Of a stretch of 64,000 nt of DNA, positions 17,912 through 28,078 are shown piece by piece. The notes beneath the pieces are model-generated. The model was not told the DNA's origin. It made no database searches and saw nothing but the letters and a program-made list of their open reading frames with translations. The translations under genes and the position numbers were made by a program. How positions within the stretch are numbered: the first letter of the stretch is position 1; each line of letters opens with the position of its first letter. The stretch is from Psychrobacter immobilis (GTDB taxonomy: Bacteria > Pseudomonadota > Gammaproteobacteria > Pseudomonadales > Moraxellaceae): contig NZ_CAJGZN010000006.1 in the NCBI RefSeq assembly GCF_904846235.1, positions 1 through 64,000 of the forward strand, written 5' to 3'.

Positions 17912-19447
17912 TTAAAGCTCTTCTACGCCCATCATATCAACTGGGGTATCAGCCACTATTTGTACGCCTTTTTTACCAGTCTTGGCAGTATCGTTACGCT
18001 GCTCTTGCAGGTGATCAAGATACGCTTCATTGATCTGACCAGTGATGTAACAGCCGTTAAATACCGCACAATCAAAACCTTCCACTCGGCTATGTTTGGT
18101 ATCTTTTACTGCATCGATCAAATCATCCAAATCTTGGAAAATCAAACGATCAGCGCCGATGATATCACGTACTTCTTCAACGCTATTGCCTGAGGCAATA
18201 AGCTCGCTACGTACGGGCATATCAATGCCGTATACGTTTGGAAATTTCACTGGTGGCGCAGCGCTGGCAAAAAACACCTTGTTAGCACCAGCATCTCGTG
18301 CCATTTGAATGATTTCATGACAGGTCGTACCACGAACGATAGAATCATCAACCAACAGTACATTTTTGCCTTTGAACTCTAGTGGCACAGCGCTCAGCTT
18401 TTGGCGAACTGATTTTTTACGCTGCTGCTGACCTGGCATAATAAACGTACGACCGATGTAACGGTTTTTCATGAACCCTTCACGGTACTTAACGTTCATT
18501 TTTAACGCCAGCTCCATCGCTGAAGTACGTGACGTATCCGGAATTGGAATGACCACGTCGATATCATGATCCTCACCCCATTCAGCAAGGATTTTATCTG
18601 CCAGTTTTTCACCCATGCGTAGGCGTGATTTATAAACTGAGATATTGTCCATAATCGAATCTGGACGAGCAAAGTACACATATTCAAAGATACAAGGCGT
18701 GTATTCTTTTTGCTCGACGCATTGATGCGTATGCAGCTTATGGTTTAAATCGATAAAAATCGCTTCGCCTGGTTTTACATCACGAACGATAGTAAAGCCA
18801 GAACCTGTCAATGCAACTGATTCAGAAGCAACCATATACTCAGTGCCGCCATTCGGTGCCATACGCTTACCAAAGATAAGTGGACGGATACCGTTTGGAT
18901 CGCGGAATGCAAGTAAGCCATGACCAGTGATCAAAGCGACAACACCATAAGCGCCTTCACAGCGTTTATAGACAGCTTTTACTGCTTCAAAGATATCATC
19001 AGCCGTTGGATGTGTTTTGCCTAGATTCTGCATCTCATGTGCCAGTACATTTAACAGTACTTCAGAATCTGAGTCAGTATTAAGGTGGCGGCGATCTTCG
19101 ATGTACAAAGATTTGGCCAAACTCTCAGCATTGGTCAAGTTACCATTATGCGCAAGGGTAATACCATATGGTGAGTTGACATAGAATGGCTGAGCTTCGG
19201 CACTGCTAGAAGTACCAGCTGTCGGGTAACGAACGTGACCAATACCGAACTTACCAACCAGTTTCATCATATGACGATTCATAAATACGTCACGTACCAT
19301 GCCATTTTCTTTACGTAGATAGAGTCGCCCATCTTGCAAAGTGACAATACCTGCTGCATCTTGCCCGCGATGCTGTAGCATCGTCAAACCGTCATAAAGA
19401 ATCTGATTGACTGGTTCGTGAGCTGCAACTCCAATGACTCCACACAT
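17912..19447 (-). CDS. purF: Amidophosphoribosyltransferase PurF
   Basis: PurF catalyses the first committed step of purine synthesis, making phosphoribosylamine from PRPP and glutamine. The 511-residue protein begins MCGVIGVA, so Cys2 becomes the N-terminal nucleophile of the glutaminase domain. The phosphoribosyltransferase domain has the PRPP loop [14 protein letters not shown]. The length fits the E. coli enzyme (505). An AGGA box precedes the ATG. cvpA lies 236 bases upstream, as in the classical cvpA-purF operon. I saw no clear PurR palindrome in the spacer. Confidence 0.97.
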   Translation of the reverse strand: MCGVIGVAAHEPVNQILYDGLTMLQHRGQDAAGIVTLQDGRLYLRKENGMVRDVFMNRHMMKLVGKFGIGHVRYPTAGTSSSAEAQPFYVNSPYGITLAHNGNLTNAESLAKSLYIEDRRHLNTDSDSEVLLNVLAHEMQNLGKTHPTADDIFEAVKAVYKRCEGAYGVVALITGHGLLAFRDPNGIRPLIFGKRMAPNGGTEYMVASESVALTGSGFTIVRDVKPGEAIFIDLNHKLHTHQCVEQKEYTPCIFEYVYFARPDSIMDNISVYKSRLRMGEKLADKILAEWGEDHDIDVVIPIPDTSRTSAMELALKMNVKYREGFMKNRYIGRTFIMPGQQQRKKSVRQKLSAVPLEFKGKNVLLVDDSIVRGTTCHEIIQMARDAGANKVFFASAAPPVKFPNVYGIDMPVRSELIASGNSVEEVRDIIGADRLIFQDLDDLIDAVKDTKHSRVEGFDCAVFNGCYITGQINEAYLDHLQEQRNDTAKTGKKGVQIVADTPVDMMGVEEL

Positions 19448-19683
19448 AATAGCTATATCCTATTTTGACTCATACATTAGTACGACAATAACGGCAAACT
19501 TAACGACAGTATATTGCTAAAATCATTTACTGTCGCACGCCGCTAACCTGATGATATTGTAAGAAACTTAACGAGATTTTTCGATAATCTGTTTTTGATT
19601 ATCAGTGACACGTGCAAAAATTTAGAAGTATAAAAAGAAGTAAAATAATAGACAGTCAGATAAAATAATAGGCAATTAAACAG

Positions 19684-20181
19684 TTACGACTGATTGACCT
19701 GATCCCAAGCCATGCCTAGTACATCTGATACTAACGCCTTGCCCATTGGGGCGTAAGGCATAAGCTCAGGCGCTAGTACTGAGGTTTGCCACTGCGGCAT
19801 CTGTACTAGCAATGGCGCACTGACGCTGAGTACAACCAAGACCATTAGTACGTTTTTGGCAGCACCCAGTACGCCGCCTGCCATTTTATCCAAGACGCCC
19901 AAACGTAAGGTTTTGAGCACGCCTGAGAATACAAACGCCATCAGATGCATGACTGCCAATATGGCAATCACTACCAATAAAAAAGCCATAGCCATCTGTA
20001 ACACAGGGTTTTGTACGATACCCGTCAATTGGGGCGACACCACTCCTGCCAGCCTAGTAGCAGCGATAAGGGCGATAAACCAACCTACCAAGCCTATTGC
20101 TGTTTTAATCAGTCCTACTTGAAAGCCGCGCCATAAGCCAATCAAGACAACGATAGCAATCACAATATCTAAACCACTCAT
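19684..20181 (-). CDS. cvpA: CvpA family inner-membrane protein
   Basis: The 165-residue protein has four membrane helices and the CvpA start LDIVIAIVVLIGLWRGFQVG. CvpA is named for colicin V production and is tied to envelope homeostasis; its molecular role is not known. It sits 30 bases after pyrD and upstream of purF, so pyrD-cvpA-purF may be partly co-transcribed. A 10-base sequence, TAAAATAATA, repeats with a 20-base period just after its stop (19641-19650 and 19661-19670). Confidence 0.92.
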   Translation of the reverse strand: MSGLDIVIAIVVLIGLWRGFQVGLIKTAIGLVGWFIALIAATRLAGVVSPQLTGIVQNPVLQMAMAFLLVVIAILAVMHLMAFVFSGVLKTLRLGVLDKMAGGVLGAAKNVLMVLVVLSVSAPLLVQMPQWQTSVLAPELMPYAPMGKALVSDVLGMAWDQVNQS

Positions 20182-20211
20182 GCTTTACGCCTTATTACCT
20201 TATTTATTGGA

Positions 20212-21246
20212 TTAGCTTTCCATGGCATCGTAATAGCCACCGATTGCCTGAATGCAAGACTGCACCAGCCCAGGGCCACGATAGATAAGCCCTGTGTAGA
20301 GCTGTACCATGTCTGCGCCTGCTTCGATTTTTTTGACGGCTTTGGCACCACTATCGATACCGCCCACACCTATCAAAGCGACTTTACCATCTAACTGATC
20401 AGAGAACTGTTGCAAAATCTGAGTACTAATATGACTCACAGGACGACCAGATAAGCCGCCCATTTGGTCGCCATCACGCAGGTCTTCGACACCTACACGG
20501 CTCAATGTCGTATTAGTAGCAATCAAACCATCAATCTCAAAGTCTATTAGTTGCTGCGAGATATAATCAACTTGTAATGGCTCTAAATCTGGAGCAACCT
20601 TAAGCACTAATGGGACATAGAAACCATATTCAGTAGCTAACTGACTATGACGGTTTTTAATCGTATCCATTAACTGAGTCAGTGCTTCACCACTTTGCAA
20701 ATCACGTAGGTTTTTGGTGTTTGGCGATGAGATGTTGACCGTAATGTATGAGGCATGCGGATACACACGCTCTAAACAATACACATAATCATCGGCAGCT
20801 TGCTCTACCGGCGTAGCAGCATTTTTGCCAATATTGATACCGATATTGCCTTTATATTTACAGCGTTTGACATTCTCGATCAGATAATCAACGCCTTCAT
20901 TGTTAAAGCCCATACGATTGATAATCGCGTCTGCTTGCTTGATTCTAAACAGCCTTGGCTTGTCGTTACCCACTTGCGGTCTTGGCGTGACGGTTCCTAC
21001 CTCTATAAAACCAAACCCTAGCTCAGCCAGCGCGTCAATATAATCGCCGTTTTTATCCAAGCCTGCTGCCAGACCAACTGGGTTAGAAAACTGCAAACCC
21101 ATACAGTCTGTTGGTTGCATTGACTGACCATACGCCAAGCCTAAAACACGCGCTTTATGCGCCTTATCCAATAAAGATAGTGTCATCTCATGGGCGTGTT
21201 CAGGATCCATATTAAACAAAAAAGGACGAAGTAAGGCATAAGACAT
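20212..21246 (-). CDS. pyrD: Dihydroorotate dehydrogenase (quinone), class 2
   Basis: PyrD oxidises dihydroorotate to orotate with FMN and passes electrons to quinone at the inner membrane. The 344-residue protein has the N-terminal amphipathic segment of class 2 enzymes ([16 protein letters not shown]), [10 protein letters not shown], the catalytic-serine motif [12 protein letters not shown] and the FMN phosphate motif IGVGGIDSG. The length matches E. coli PyrD (336). It starts the pyrD-cvpA run. Confidence 0.97.
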   Translation of the reverse strand: MSYALLRPFLFNMDPEHAHEMTLSLLDKAHKARVLGLAYGQSMQPTDCMGLQFSNPVGLAAGLDKNGDYIDALAELGFGFIEVGTVTPRPQVGNDKPRLFRIKQADAIINRMGFNNEGVDYLIENVKRCKYKGNIGINIGKNAATPVEQAADDYVYCLERVYPHASYITVNISSPNTKNLRDLQSGEALTQLMDTIKNRHSQLATEYGFYVPLVLKVAPDLEPLQVDYISQQLIDFEIDGLIATNTTLSRVGVEDLRDGDQMGGLSGRPVSHISTQILQQFSDQLDGKVALIGVGGIDSGAKAVKKIEAGADMVQLYTGLIYRGPGLVQSCIQAIGGYYDAMES

Positions 21247-21460
21247 AGTGATGGCAGACCCTGCTTGGAAGAAATAGTGAATAAAAAATGCGAATGAAAT
21301 CGGGCGCAGCGATTATATCAGCTTAACAGAAATAAGAGCAAAGTTTCAGTCGCTAAATTTCTACATTTAAGCAGTAACCAATACTGATGAATCTCTACTA
21401 AATAACAATAAATTGCCGTTTTCTAAGCTAAAGACATAGCACAAAGGTACTCTTAAACAT

Positions 21461-21874
21461 CTACGGTACTGGACGTCCATCAGTCAACGCAATCCAACCA
21501 CGTATAATGCGATATAAATGCCAGATAAAGGTAAAAGTCATAATCAGCAAACCAAGCCCAGCCAATAATATTGAGCCAATAGCGATATTGCCACTATCCG
21601 CTAATACGCTAACGCCAAAACCGCCTAGTGCAAAGGTAATCAAAATAATGCCAATGACGAACCAAACGATACTGTACCAAAAGGTCTTGATTTGCCAATC
21701 GAAATGCGTGGCTAACCATGAACCATTAGCATCATGGCGCTTGGCATAGTTCATGACAATCGGCACAATCCACAACAGACCTGCAGTAAAGTAGCTGATC
21801 ACATATAAGAAATAAGTGATGTGATTATAAGTAATTAACGAACGGCGCTTATCGTTGCTCATACTGTCCCGCAT
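21461..21874 (-). CDS. Small multi-pass membrane protein, DUF4870-like
   Basis: This 137-residue protein has three or four membrane helices (about 18-42, 65-90, 98-125) with a soluble HDANGSWLATHFDWQIKTFW loop. The helix and loop layout resembles the DUF4870 group, of unknown function. It starts either at 21874 or at the ATG four codons in (21862). It stands between gspM and pyrD in the same direction, with spacers of about 190 and 214 bases, so it is probably a separate unit. Confidence 0.7.
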   Translation of the reverse strand: MRDSMSNDKRRSLITYNHITYFLYVISYFTAGLLWIVPIVMNYAKRHDANGSWLATHFDWQIKTFWYSIVWFVIGIILITFALGGFGVSVLADSGNIAIGSILLAGLGLLIMTFTFIWHLYRIIRGWIALTDGRPVP

Positions 21875-22064
21875 TATGTGAGGTTTTCCTTACTGGTAAT
21901 ATTTTTGTTCAATAGTCATATGATTAACTATTTAATGGAGCCAGATAAATGGCTTTTCAATGATACCAACGATAAAGCATTATTTTGCTGTCGAGGTTTG
22001 AGTGTTGAATACTAGACACACAGTGTTATAAGTATCTAAAATTTCTATCACAGTCTGGCACGTT

Positions 22065-22634
22065 TTAGGAAGTGACCGTTGCTTGTACCTGAATAGATTT
22101 ATTGGTCAGATCTTGCTGCATAGATAGCTGTGTAAATTGCCAGCCTTGCTGTTCAAGCTTACCCAATGCAGTGCTGACGACCGCTTGACTAGGATGCGTA
22201 AAGCTCAATTGCACTGCATCGCCAGTCGCAACCACCTGAGCACCTGCTATACCTGAGTTATTGAGCAGCGCATTGATACGACTAGCGGGCGGCATATCAG
22301 CCTCTCCAGTAGCGTTGTTACCAGTATTTAATGCACTACTATCAATATTACCTGCTTGAGCACGCAACCAAAAATAATCCGCCACTTGCTCCTGATAGTC
22401 GTTTTTACTATCGCTTGCTGCTTGATGAACGCTATAGCCACCATAGCCGCCAATAAACAACAGTAGAAATATAGACAATACAGCTAATGCTAGCTGATCA
22501 CGGGGAGGTAATGCTTGCCAGCGCGTCGTTAATACATTTTGATAATTATTCATACGCTCTGACAATACATGAGCCTTAGTACTGGTTGCAGAAACAGCTG
22601 CATTACGTTTGGTACGGCGTTGTAATCGTTTCAT
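22065..22634 (-). CDS. gspM: Type II secretion system protein GspM
   Basis: The 189-residue protein has a short basic cytoplasmic start, one membrane helix (LALAVLSIFLLLFIGGYGGY) and a small periplasmic ferredoxin-like domain, which is the GspM plan. GspM binds GspL in the inner-membrane platform of the T2SS. An AAGG box sits seven bases before the ATG. It follows gspL after about 32 bases. No other T2SS genes are in the window. Confidence 0.85.
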   Translation of the reverse strand: MKRLQRRTKRNAAVSATSTKAHVLSERMNNYQNVLTTRWQALPPRDQLALAVLSIFLLLFIGGYGGYSVHQAASDSKNDYQEQVADYFWLRAQAGNIDSSALNTGNNATGEADMPPASRINALLNNSGIAGAQVVATGDAVQLSFTHPSQAVVSTALGKLEQQGWQFTQLSMQQDLTNKSIQVQATVTS

Positions 22635-22666
22635 GTTTTTACCTTTATTACCAATACCTTGATGAG

Positions 22667-23938
22667 TTACGACGCTGCCGCATTATTCGCCATGTCGCTG
22701 CTTTCTACAATATTGTTTTCTACCACATTAACAGTGACTTGACCACTAAACTGACCTTGCTCATTACTATTCACTTGTGCAAGTTTGGCATTCAAGCCTT
22801 GTGCTACCAGTGTGCTCGTGAATTTATCAAGACTACTGCGATCTGGGGCAATCAAGGTAAAACTGAGCGCTGATGGTTGCATTACCAGTGACTGTGCATG
22901 CAATGAAGACTGTTGAATCAGCGGTGATATGCGTGACAGTGCCGCCATATGTGATGCAGGCGCTTGGCTATCACTACGCAGTTTTGGTTGCAGCTGTACT
23001 TGCAATTTGGTGCGCGTACTCAGTGGCTCATCGGCGAACCAAGATTGATACTGTGCTGCAATTGCAGTCTTGGTTGCTGCGGTCGCTTCATTATACTTAT
23101 ACCACTGCACACCATCGGTTGCCATTTGCAGCACTAACGCTGATAGCGCAACCATCATCGCCACTCGCAAATATGGTGATAATTGTGAGTCAGTAGATTT
23201 CATAAAGAAATTAAGCGCGTGACGTTCAGGATTGTCAATTGGCTTAGGTACTGTAGGCAGGGTCGTCAGTAGCAGCTGATGATCAGCGATCAACGCTTTA
23301 GTTTGCGCCACTAAATCCGTGGATGATGATGAACCTAGTGAGTCAAGCGATGCGTCAACAGGTGCCTCAATAGACGGCAGTACCATTACCTCACTCAAAT
23401 GCGGGAAACGCTCAAACATTAGCGGTAAATAGCTAACGGCCATACCCTGACGCAATGACTGTCGCAATAGCATAGTCTGCGAATCTTGATAGAGGGCCAC
23501 TTGCTGACCTGCGCCCTCTTCTGGCGGTGGCAACAATAAAAAATCTGGCAGTAATGCTACTATATTCATACCGGCTAGCTGCGCGCTTTGTTGCCATGAC
23601 TCAATATCGTTTTGTGCCAGTGCGTACAGTTGCGTCGTATCAACATGGCTCAATTGACGGATGTTCAATTGCTCAATAGGCGTTAATGACGTTTCTTCAA
23701 ATAAGTACTGCTTGCCGCTATTACCAAGCTGTTTAAGCTGAGCAGCATTGAGCGCCGTGTCCACTTGCAACGCATGACTTGAGGGAAAATATAGACAAAG
23801 CGCCTTTTGGCTACTGGACTTATAGTTACCATAGATTGTTTGCAGCTGTTGCCAACCATCAACCATTTGCCATTGCTGTACATCTTCGTGCCAGACAGCT
23901 AGCGGGCTATGCTGCGCTCGTAACCAAACATGTAACAC
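22667..23938 (-). CDS. gspL: Type II secretion system protein GspL
   Basis: GspL links the cytoplasmic ATPase GspE to the inner-membrane platform. The cytoplasmic part (about 1-250) has the actin-like GspL fold, starting VLHVWLRAQHSPLAVW. One membrane helix near residue 265 and a periplasmic domain follow. I prefer the GTG at 23938 (423 residues) because GAGGA lies at the right distance; the frame is open back to a TTG at 23953. gspM follows closely. gspC to gspK must be elsewhere on the chromosome if the system is complete. Confidence 0.87.
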   Translation of the reverse strand: MLHVWLRAQHSPLAVWHEDVQQWQMVDGWQQLQTIYGNYKSSSQKALCLYFPSSHALQVDTALNAAQLKQLGNSGKQYLFEETSLTPIEQLNIRQLSHVDTTQLYALAQNDIESWQQSAQLAGMNIVALLPDFLLLPPPEEGAGQQVALYQDSQTMLLRQSLRQGMAVSYLPLMFERFPHLSEVMVLPSIEAPVDASLDSLGSSSSTDLVAQTKALIADHQLLLTTLPTVPKPIDNPERHALNFFMKSTDSQLSPYLRVAMMVALSALVLQMATDGVQWYKYNEATAATKTAIAAQYQSWFADEPLSTRTKLQVQLQPKLRSDSQAPASHMAALSRISPLIQQSSLHAQSLVMQPSALSFTLIAPDRSSLDKFTSTLVAQGLNAKLAQVNSNEQGQFSGQVTVNVVENNIVESSDMANNAAAS

Positions 23939-24128
23939 TAAACGTGTCCTCAATTATTGCTGCGGTTATCAAAATATTGTTAATGATTGATGCGGTTTTT
24001 GAAACAGCTGGATGATTTTATATGATTAATAACTGGCATGCTTCTCGCCAATACCATTTTAAATCCGTCATATCTAATCAATTCTGCTCTAGCAAATCGT
24101 TTCTAAGCAAAATATTAGAATGTCTAGT

Positions 24129-24587
24129 CTAATAAGGCTGGTCAGGAACAAAACGATCAACTTCCGTTGCCATGCCAGTCATCACAAACTCCATATCAAA
24201 CACTCTGGCTTCCGCTAGAGAAAATGACTCAGGATAATCACCTGTCAGCAATCCCGCGATATAGGCGACGATAGACATATGACAAACAACGACCAAACAC
24301 TCAGCTTCAATATTGGCAATATCTATCAAAGCTTGGCGAGCGTCATCCGAGGGCGTGATATTGTCTTGCACAGATGAGGCGGCTTGCGGTGCTCGTGACT
24401 GGAACGCAGATAAAGTCTGCTGCGCTCTCGTATAAGGGCTAACCACAAAACGATCTGGACGATAGTGAGTAGTCACATACTCTGCCGTTTGTGCTGCCTG
24501 CTGCTGACCAAAGTCCGTCAGCTGACGTGCACTATCTGGACGTGTCTCGTCTTCTGCTTGACCATGACGTACTAATATAATTTTCAT
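24129..24587 (-). CDS. sixA: Phosphohistidine phosphatase SixA
   Basis: SixA is a small histidine-phosphatase-family enzyme that dephosphorylates phosphohistidine on HPt domains or on nitrogen-PTS proteins. The RHG motif is at the start (LVRHGQAEDE), followed by a conserved Arg in SPYTRAQQT and the second catalytic His in VVCHMSIVAYI. At 152 residues it matches E. coli SixA (161). AAGGAAGG precedes the ATG. It lies 57 bases after gpsA and is likely co-transcribed with it. Confidence 0.9.
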   Translation of the reverse strand: MKIILVRHGQAEDETRPDSARQLTDFGQQQAAQTAEYVTTHYRPDRFVVSPYTRAQQTLSAFQSRAPQAASSVQDNITPSDDARQALIDIANIEAECLVVVCHMSIVAYIAGLLTGDYPESFSLAEARVFDMEFVMTGMATEVDRFVPDQPY

Positions 24588-24644
24588 AACCTTCCTTGGA
24601 GCGCTGAGTTCGACTTTCTTAATACTGATTTTTAATGGTGTGTC

Positions 24645-25937
24645 TTACTTATCAGCATCGCCATCTTTGCTTTTGCTATTGCTACCAGAGGTTTTCATAT
24701 GAGCGGTAAGTGCAGCATTGCTATGATCATGCGCCATGACAAACTCAACATCGCTACGGAACCCAGCTTCCATCAGATGTAGCGCAACGCCTAGAGCGGC
24801 CTTGTCTTCATAAATGACTGCATAGAGCGCATGGGTAATTGGCATATAGATACCCGCTTTGGTCGCCTTTTCATGTACTTGCTGAATGGTATTTACCCCT
24901 TCAGCAGTTTGGCCAAGCTTTTTGACCGCGGCATCAATGCTCATACCACGACCGAGCATATTACCGATACGATAGTTACGACTTAGCTCTGAGCTACAAG
25001 TAGCATATAAATCGCCTACGCCAGATAAGCCCAAGAAAGTGAGCGGATTGGCGCCTTCTTCAACACCAAAACGACTCATTTCTGCCAAAGCACGAGTAAG
25101 AATCATCGCCTTCGTATTCTCACCTACTTCATAAGCTGCCGCCATACCCATGGCAATTGCGTAGATGTTTTTTAGCGCGCCGCCAAGCTCGACGCCGCGT
25201 ATATCATCACTAGCAAATACTCTAAAGAAAGCACTGTGCAATGCTGCTTGCACGGCATGACGCAACGGTTCCGACTCACTTGCGATAACCGTAGCAGACG
25301 GCATATTTTTCATGATTTCTATAGCGAGGTTCGGCCCTGACATAACGCCAAAGTTCACTTCTGGCAACACTTCTTTGATGATATCACTCATCATCGCAAA
25401 GGTGTCTTTTTCCATACCTTTAGTCAACGATACAATAGACTGACCGCTGATAAAAGGCGCGATGTTTTTTAGCGTTTCACGAAAGGCCAAACCTGGCACA
25501 GCAATAAAAATAATGTCTTTGTCTTTGACGCTTGCCGCCAAATCATGGCTGTATTTCAGTCGATCATCAAGCTTATAGCCTGGTAGATACTTTTTATTGG
25601 TCTGTGTTTTCGCCATCGCTTTTACCGTACGCTTATTACGTACCCACAGCGTGGTATCACAGCCATTACGTGCGGCTAAATTTGCCATTGCCGTACCAAA
25701 GCTACCACCACCTAAAAACGCCAAGCGCAGCTTGGTAGGATTGCTATGAATGTCTGCCATATCCTTTGCCACAGCTGATCCAACAGGACTAGGGTTTGAC
25801 TTTTTACGGCCAAGACCTGACTTGGTTGCTCGCTCAAGAATACCTGCAAGCATACCATTCTGCTTTTCAGACGACTCTTTGTCCGTCTCATTATTAGCAC
25901 TGGTATTGTTTTTATTACTATTGTTAGGGCTTGTCAT
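24645..25937 (-). CDS. gpsA: Glycerol-3-phosphate dehydrogenase [NAD(P)+] with an N-terminal extension
   Basis: GpsA reduces dihydroxyacetone phosphate to glycerol-3-phosphate for phospholipid synthesis. The core starts near residue 70 with LAFLGGGSFGTAMANLA (dinucleotide binding); the catalytic Lys lies in GGALKNIYAIAMG and GLSGVGDLYATC follows. At 430 residues it exceeds E. coli GpsA (339) by a low-complexity N-terminal tail rich in Asn, Ser and Lys and by a short C-terminal tail. An in-frame ATG at 25760 (residue 60) would remove most of the tail, but its AAAGGA box is too close to the start to be convincing, so I keep the long form. Confidence 0.93.
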   Translation of the reverse strand: MTSPNNSNKNNTSANNETDKESSEKQNGMLAGILERATKSGLGRKKSNPSPVGSAVAKDMADIHSNPTKLRLAFLGGGSFGTAMANLAARNGCDTTLWVRNKRTVKAMAKTQTNKKYLPGYKLDDRLKYSHDLAASVKDKDIIFIAVPGLAFRETLKNIAPFISGQSIVSLTKGMEKDTFAMMSDIIKEVLPEVNFGVMSGPNLAIEIMKNMPSATVIASESEPLRHAVQAALHSAFFRVFASDDIRGVELGGALKNIYAIAMGMAAAYEVGENTKAMILTRALAEMSRFGVEEGANPLTFLGLSGVGDLYATCSSELSRNYRIGNMLGRGMSIDAAVKKLGQTAEGVNTIQQVHEKATKAGIYMPITHALYAVIYEDKAALGVALHLMEAGFRSDVEFVMAHDHSNAALTAHMKTSGSNSKSKDGDADK

Positions 25938-26063
25938 GTTCTTTTATCCGTGTTGACTGACGTATTATCAATAGAATCTATCGTGCTCAGCGACTGGCCT
26001 TATTATCTTTGAATTATAACTTTGTGCAATTATAATCTTATTAATAGACAGCACTGAGCTACA

Positions 26064-26723
26064 TTACGACTCGAAGCGAACTAGCGGTTCGATATCGATA
26101 GGTTTGCGTTTGGACTCATCCTTGGGACTTGTGCCAGTATAAACAAAAGCGGTCACATAATCATCTGCACCCACTCCGAAATACGCTTTTACTGCAGGCT
26201 CATTACACAGCAGCCCAGTGCGCCAAACGGTACTAAACCCTTGAGCTTTTAATGCCAAGATTAGATTTTGTACAGCAGCACCTGCACTTAGCATTTGCTC
26301 AAAAGGTGGCACTTTTTTGTGTTCTTGCATTTGAGTCACAGCCGTTATGATCAGCGGCGCTCGCAGCGGCATATTTTGAGTTTTAGTGACGGTTTTTTCA
26401 GACAGCGTTTCGCCATCTTGTAGCGCTTTTGCTTGGGCTGCTTCGAGCAAGGCACGGCCTAATTCATGGCGTGCCTTACCTTGCGTCACGATGAAGCGCC
26501 ACGGACGCAATTTTTTATGATCTGGCGCAGTTGCCGCACATTCAATGGCAGATTCAATCTGCGCACGCGTTGGTGCTGGCTCATCTAGATTGCCCATACT
26601 GCGTCTTGAATTGATCCAACCTATCAGCTCGTCACTGGTAGATGAGATATCATTCGCTGCTACGTTCTTCACGGACAGTTTTTTGTCTTCTATTTCTTGG
26701 CTTTCATTATCAGATGTAGTCAT
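26064..26723 (-). CDS. Nitroreductase family protein (YdjA-like)
   Basis: The 219-residue FMN-dependent oxidoreductase has the YdjA-type start (RRSMGNLDEPAPTR) and the motifs APDHKKLRPWRFIV and GAAVQNLILALKAQG. The first 35 residues are a Ser/Asp-rich tail absent from most family members. Physiological substrates of this branch are unknown; nitro compounds or quinones are reduced in vitro by relatives. It lies 121 bases after zapE in the same direction. Confidence 0.88.
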   Translation of the reverse strand: MTTSDNESQEIEDKKLSVKNVAANDISSTSDELIGWINSRRSMGNLDEPAPTRAQIESAIECAATAPDHKKLRPWRFIVTQGKARHELGRALLEAAQAKALQDGETLSEKTVTKTQNMPLRAPLIITAVTQMQEHKKVPPFEQMLSAGAAVQNLILALKAQGFSTVWRTGLLCNEPAVKAYFGVGADDYVTAFVYTGTSPKDESKRKPIDIEPLVRFES

Positions 26724-26844
26724 TGTTTTATCCTTATTTATTATTATCTATCACTACTTATTATTTATAATATCACTTTCTTATTTTTTAACCGCTATAG
26801 AGCAGTTGAGAGCTACACATAGGCAGTCTCAACTCAGCGATAAA

Positions 26845-27957
26845 CTACGCAACATCTTCGACTCGGTGGTCCATGCGTAGATAGTCCTCTGACTGCATCT
26901 CAAGCAGACGTGAGCGAGTACGTTCAATCTCAAACGCCAATTTTTCTCCTTGGTACAAGTCTAGAATCGGCTGCTCTGCCCGTACCAATAGTTTTACACG
27001 GCGATCATAAAATTCATCGACGAGATAAATGAAACGGCGCGTTGGATCACGCAAGTCGTCATCTAGCGCTGGCACGGAGTCAACTAAAACAGTACTAAAT
27101 CGTTTGGCAAGCTCAATAAAATCAGCGGCTGATCGCGGCGCCATACAGAGATGACGGAAGTCACAGAATAGGATATCTTCGGTACAAGCGTTGATTTTTA
27201 CTTCTCGTCCATTGATAGTAATGGGCTCTTTACTGATTTTCTGATTATTCGACAAGCTCGCAAAACGGTTGGCTAACCAATGATAGTTCGCCTTAGTAAG
27301 TGGCGCTTCGTATAGCTCAGCTTGTTGCAATACGCGCAGACGATAATCAATTCCCGAGTCGATATTCATTACCGTCGTATGACGCTCAACTTCCGCAATG
27401 GCAGGCATAAAACGGTCACGATGTAAGCCATCTTTATACAATCCAGCTGGCTCAATGTTTGAGGTAGCAACCAAAGTGATACCGCGATTGAACAGCATAG
27501 TGAACAAATCGCCTAATATCATGGCATCAGAGACATTAGAAACAAAAAACTCATCAAAACAGATGATAACCGCTTCTTTATAAATAATATCAGCGACTTT
27601 TTCGAGTGGATCGCTCTCACCTTGTAGTTTGTTAAGCTCTCTATGGACACGCTGCATAAAATGATGGAAATGCAGACGCATCTTGCGCTCGATGGTCAAC
27701 GAGTCATAAAACATATCCATCATCCACGTTTTACCGCGGCCAACACCGCCCCACATATATAATCCAGTTGGCGCGACAGGCTTAGATTTTAAAAATCCAA
27801 AAAAACCTTTTTTTTGCGGTGCACTATTGATGAGCTGATGGTATATCTCATCAAGATAGCTCATGGCCTGAAATTGCTGCTCATCCCGAGTAAACTCATC
27901 TGTACTGACGGCTTTCTCGTAACGTTGCAATGGAGATAAACTCATAATACGACTCAT
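26845..27957 (-). CDS. zapE: Cell division protein ZapE (AFG1-like ATPase)
   Basis: ZapE is an AAA-type ATPase that acts on the Z ring late in division. Walker A is GGVGRGKTWMMD and Walker B is VICFDEFFV, with FHHFMQRVHREL between them and the sensor TSN in LVATSNIEP. At 370 residues it matches E. coli ZapE (375). The start is uncertain: an ATG at 27957 and another at 27945 are both possible and neither has a clear Shine-Dalgarno box. Confidence 0.92.
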   Translation of the reverse strand: MSRIMSLSPLQRYEKAVSTDEFTRDEQQFQAMSYLDEIYHQLINSAPQKKGFFGFLKSKPVAPTGLYMWGGVGRGKTWMMDMFYDSLTIERKMRLHFHHFMQRVHRELNKLQGESDPLEKVADIIYKEAVIICFDEFFVSNVSDAMILGDLFTMLFNRGITLVATSNIEPAGLYKDGLHRDRFMPAIAEVERHTTVMNIDSGIDYRLRVLQQAELYEAPLTKANYHWLANRFASLSNNQKISKEPITINGREVKINACTEDILFCDFRHLCMAPRSAADFIELAKRFSTVLVDSVPALDDDLRDPTRRFIYLVDEFYDRRVKLLVRAEQPILDLYQGEKLAFEIERTRSRLLEMQSEDYLRMDHRVEDVA

Positions 27958-28078
27958 CGTTGGATTAAATAAATATCAAAATAATAAGATAATTTAGCAT
28001 AACGCTGGTGCTAGCAAGCAAGCCATGCTAAACCATATCAAAACGAAAACTATGAAGCTGAGCTAGGTAACAAATAAA

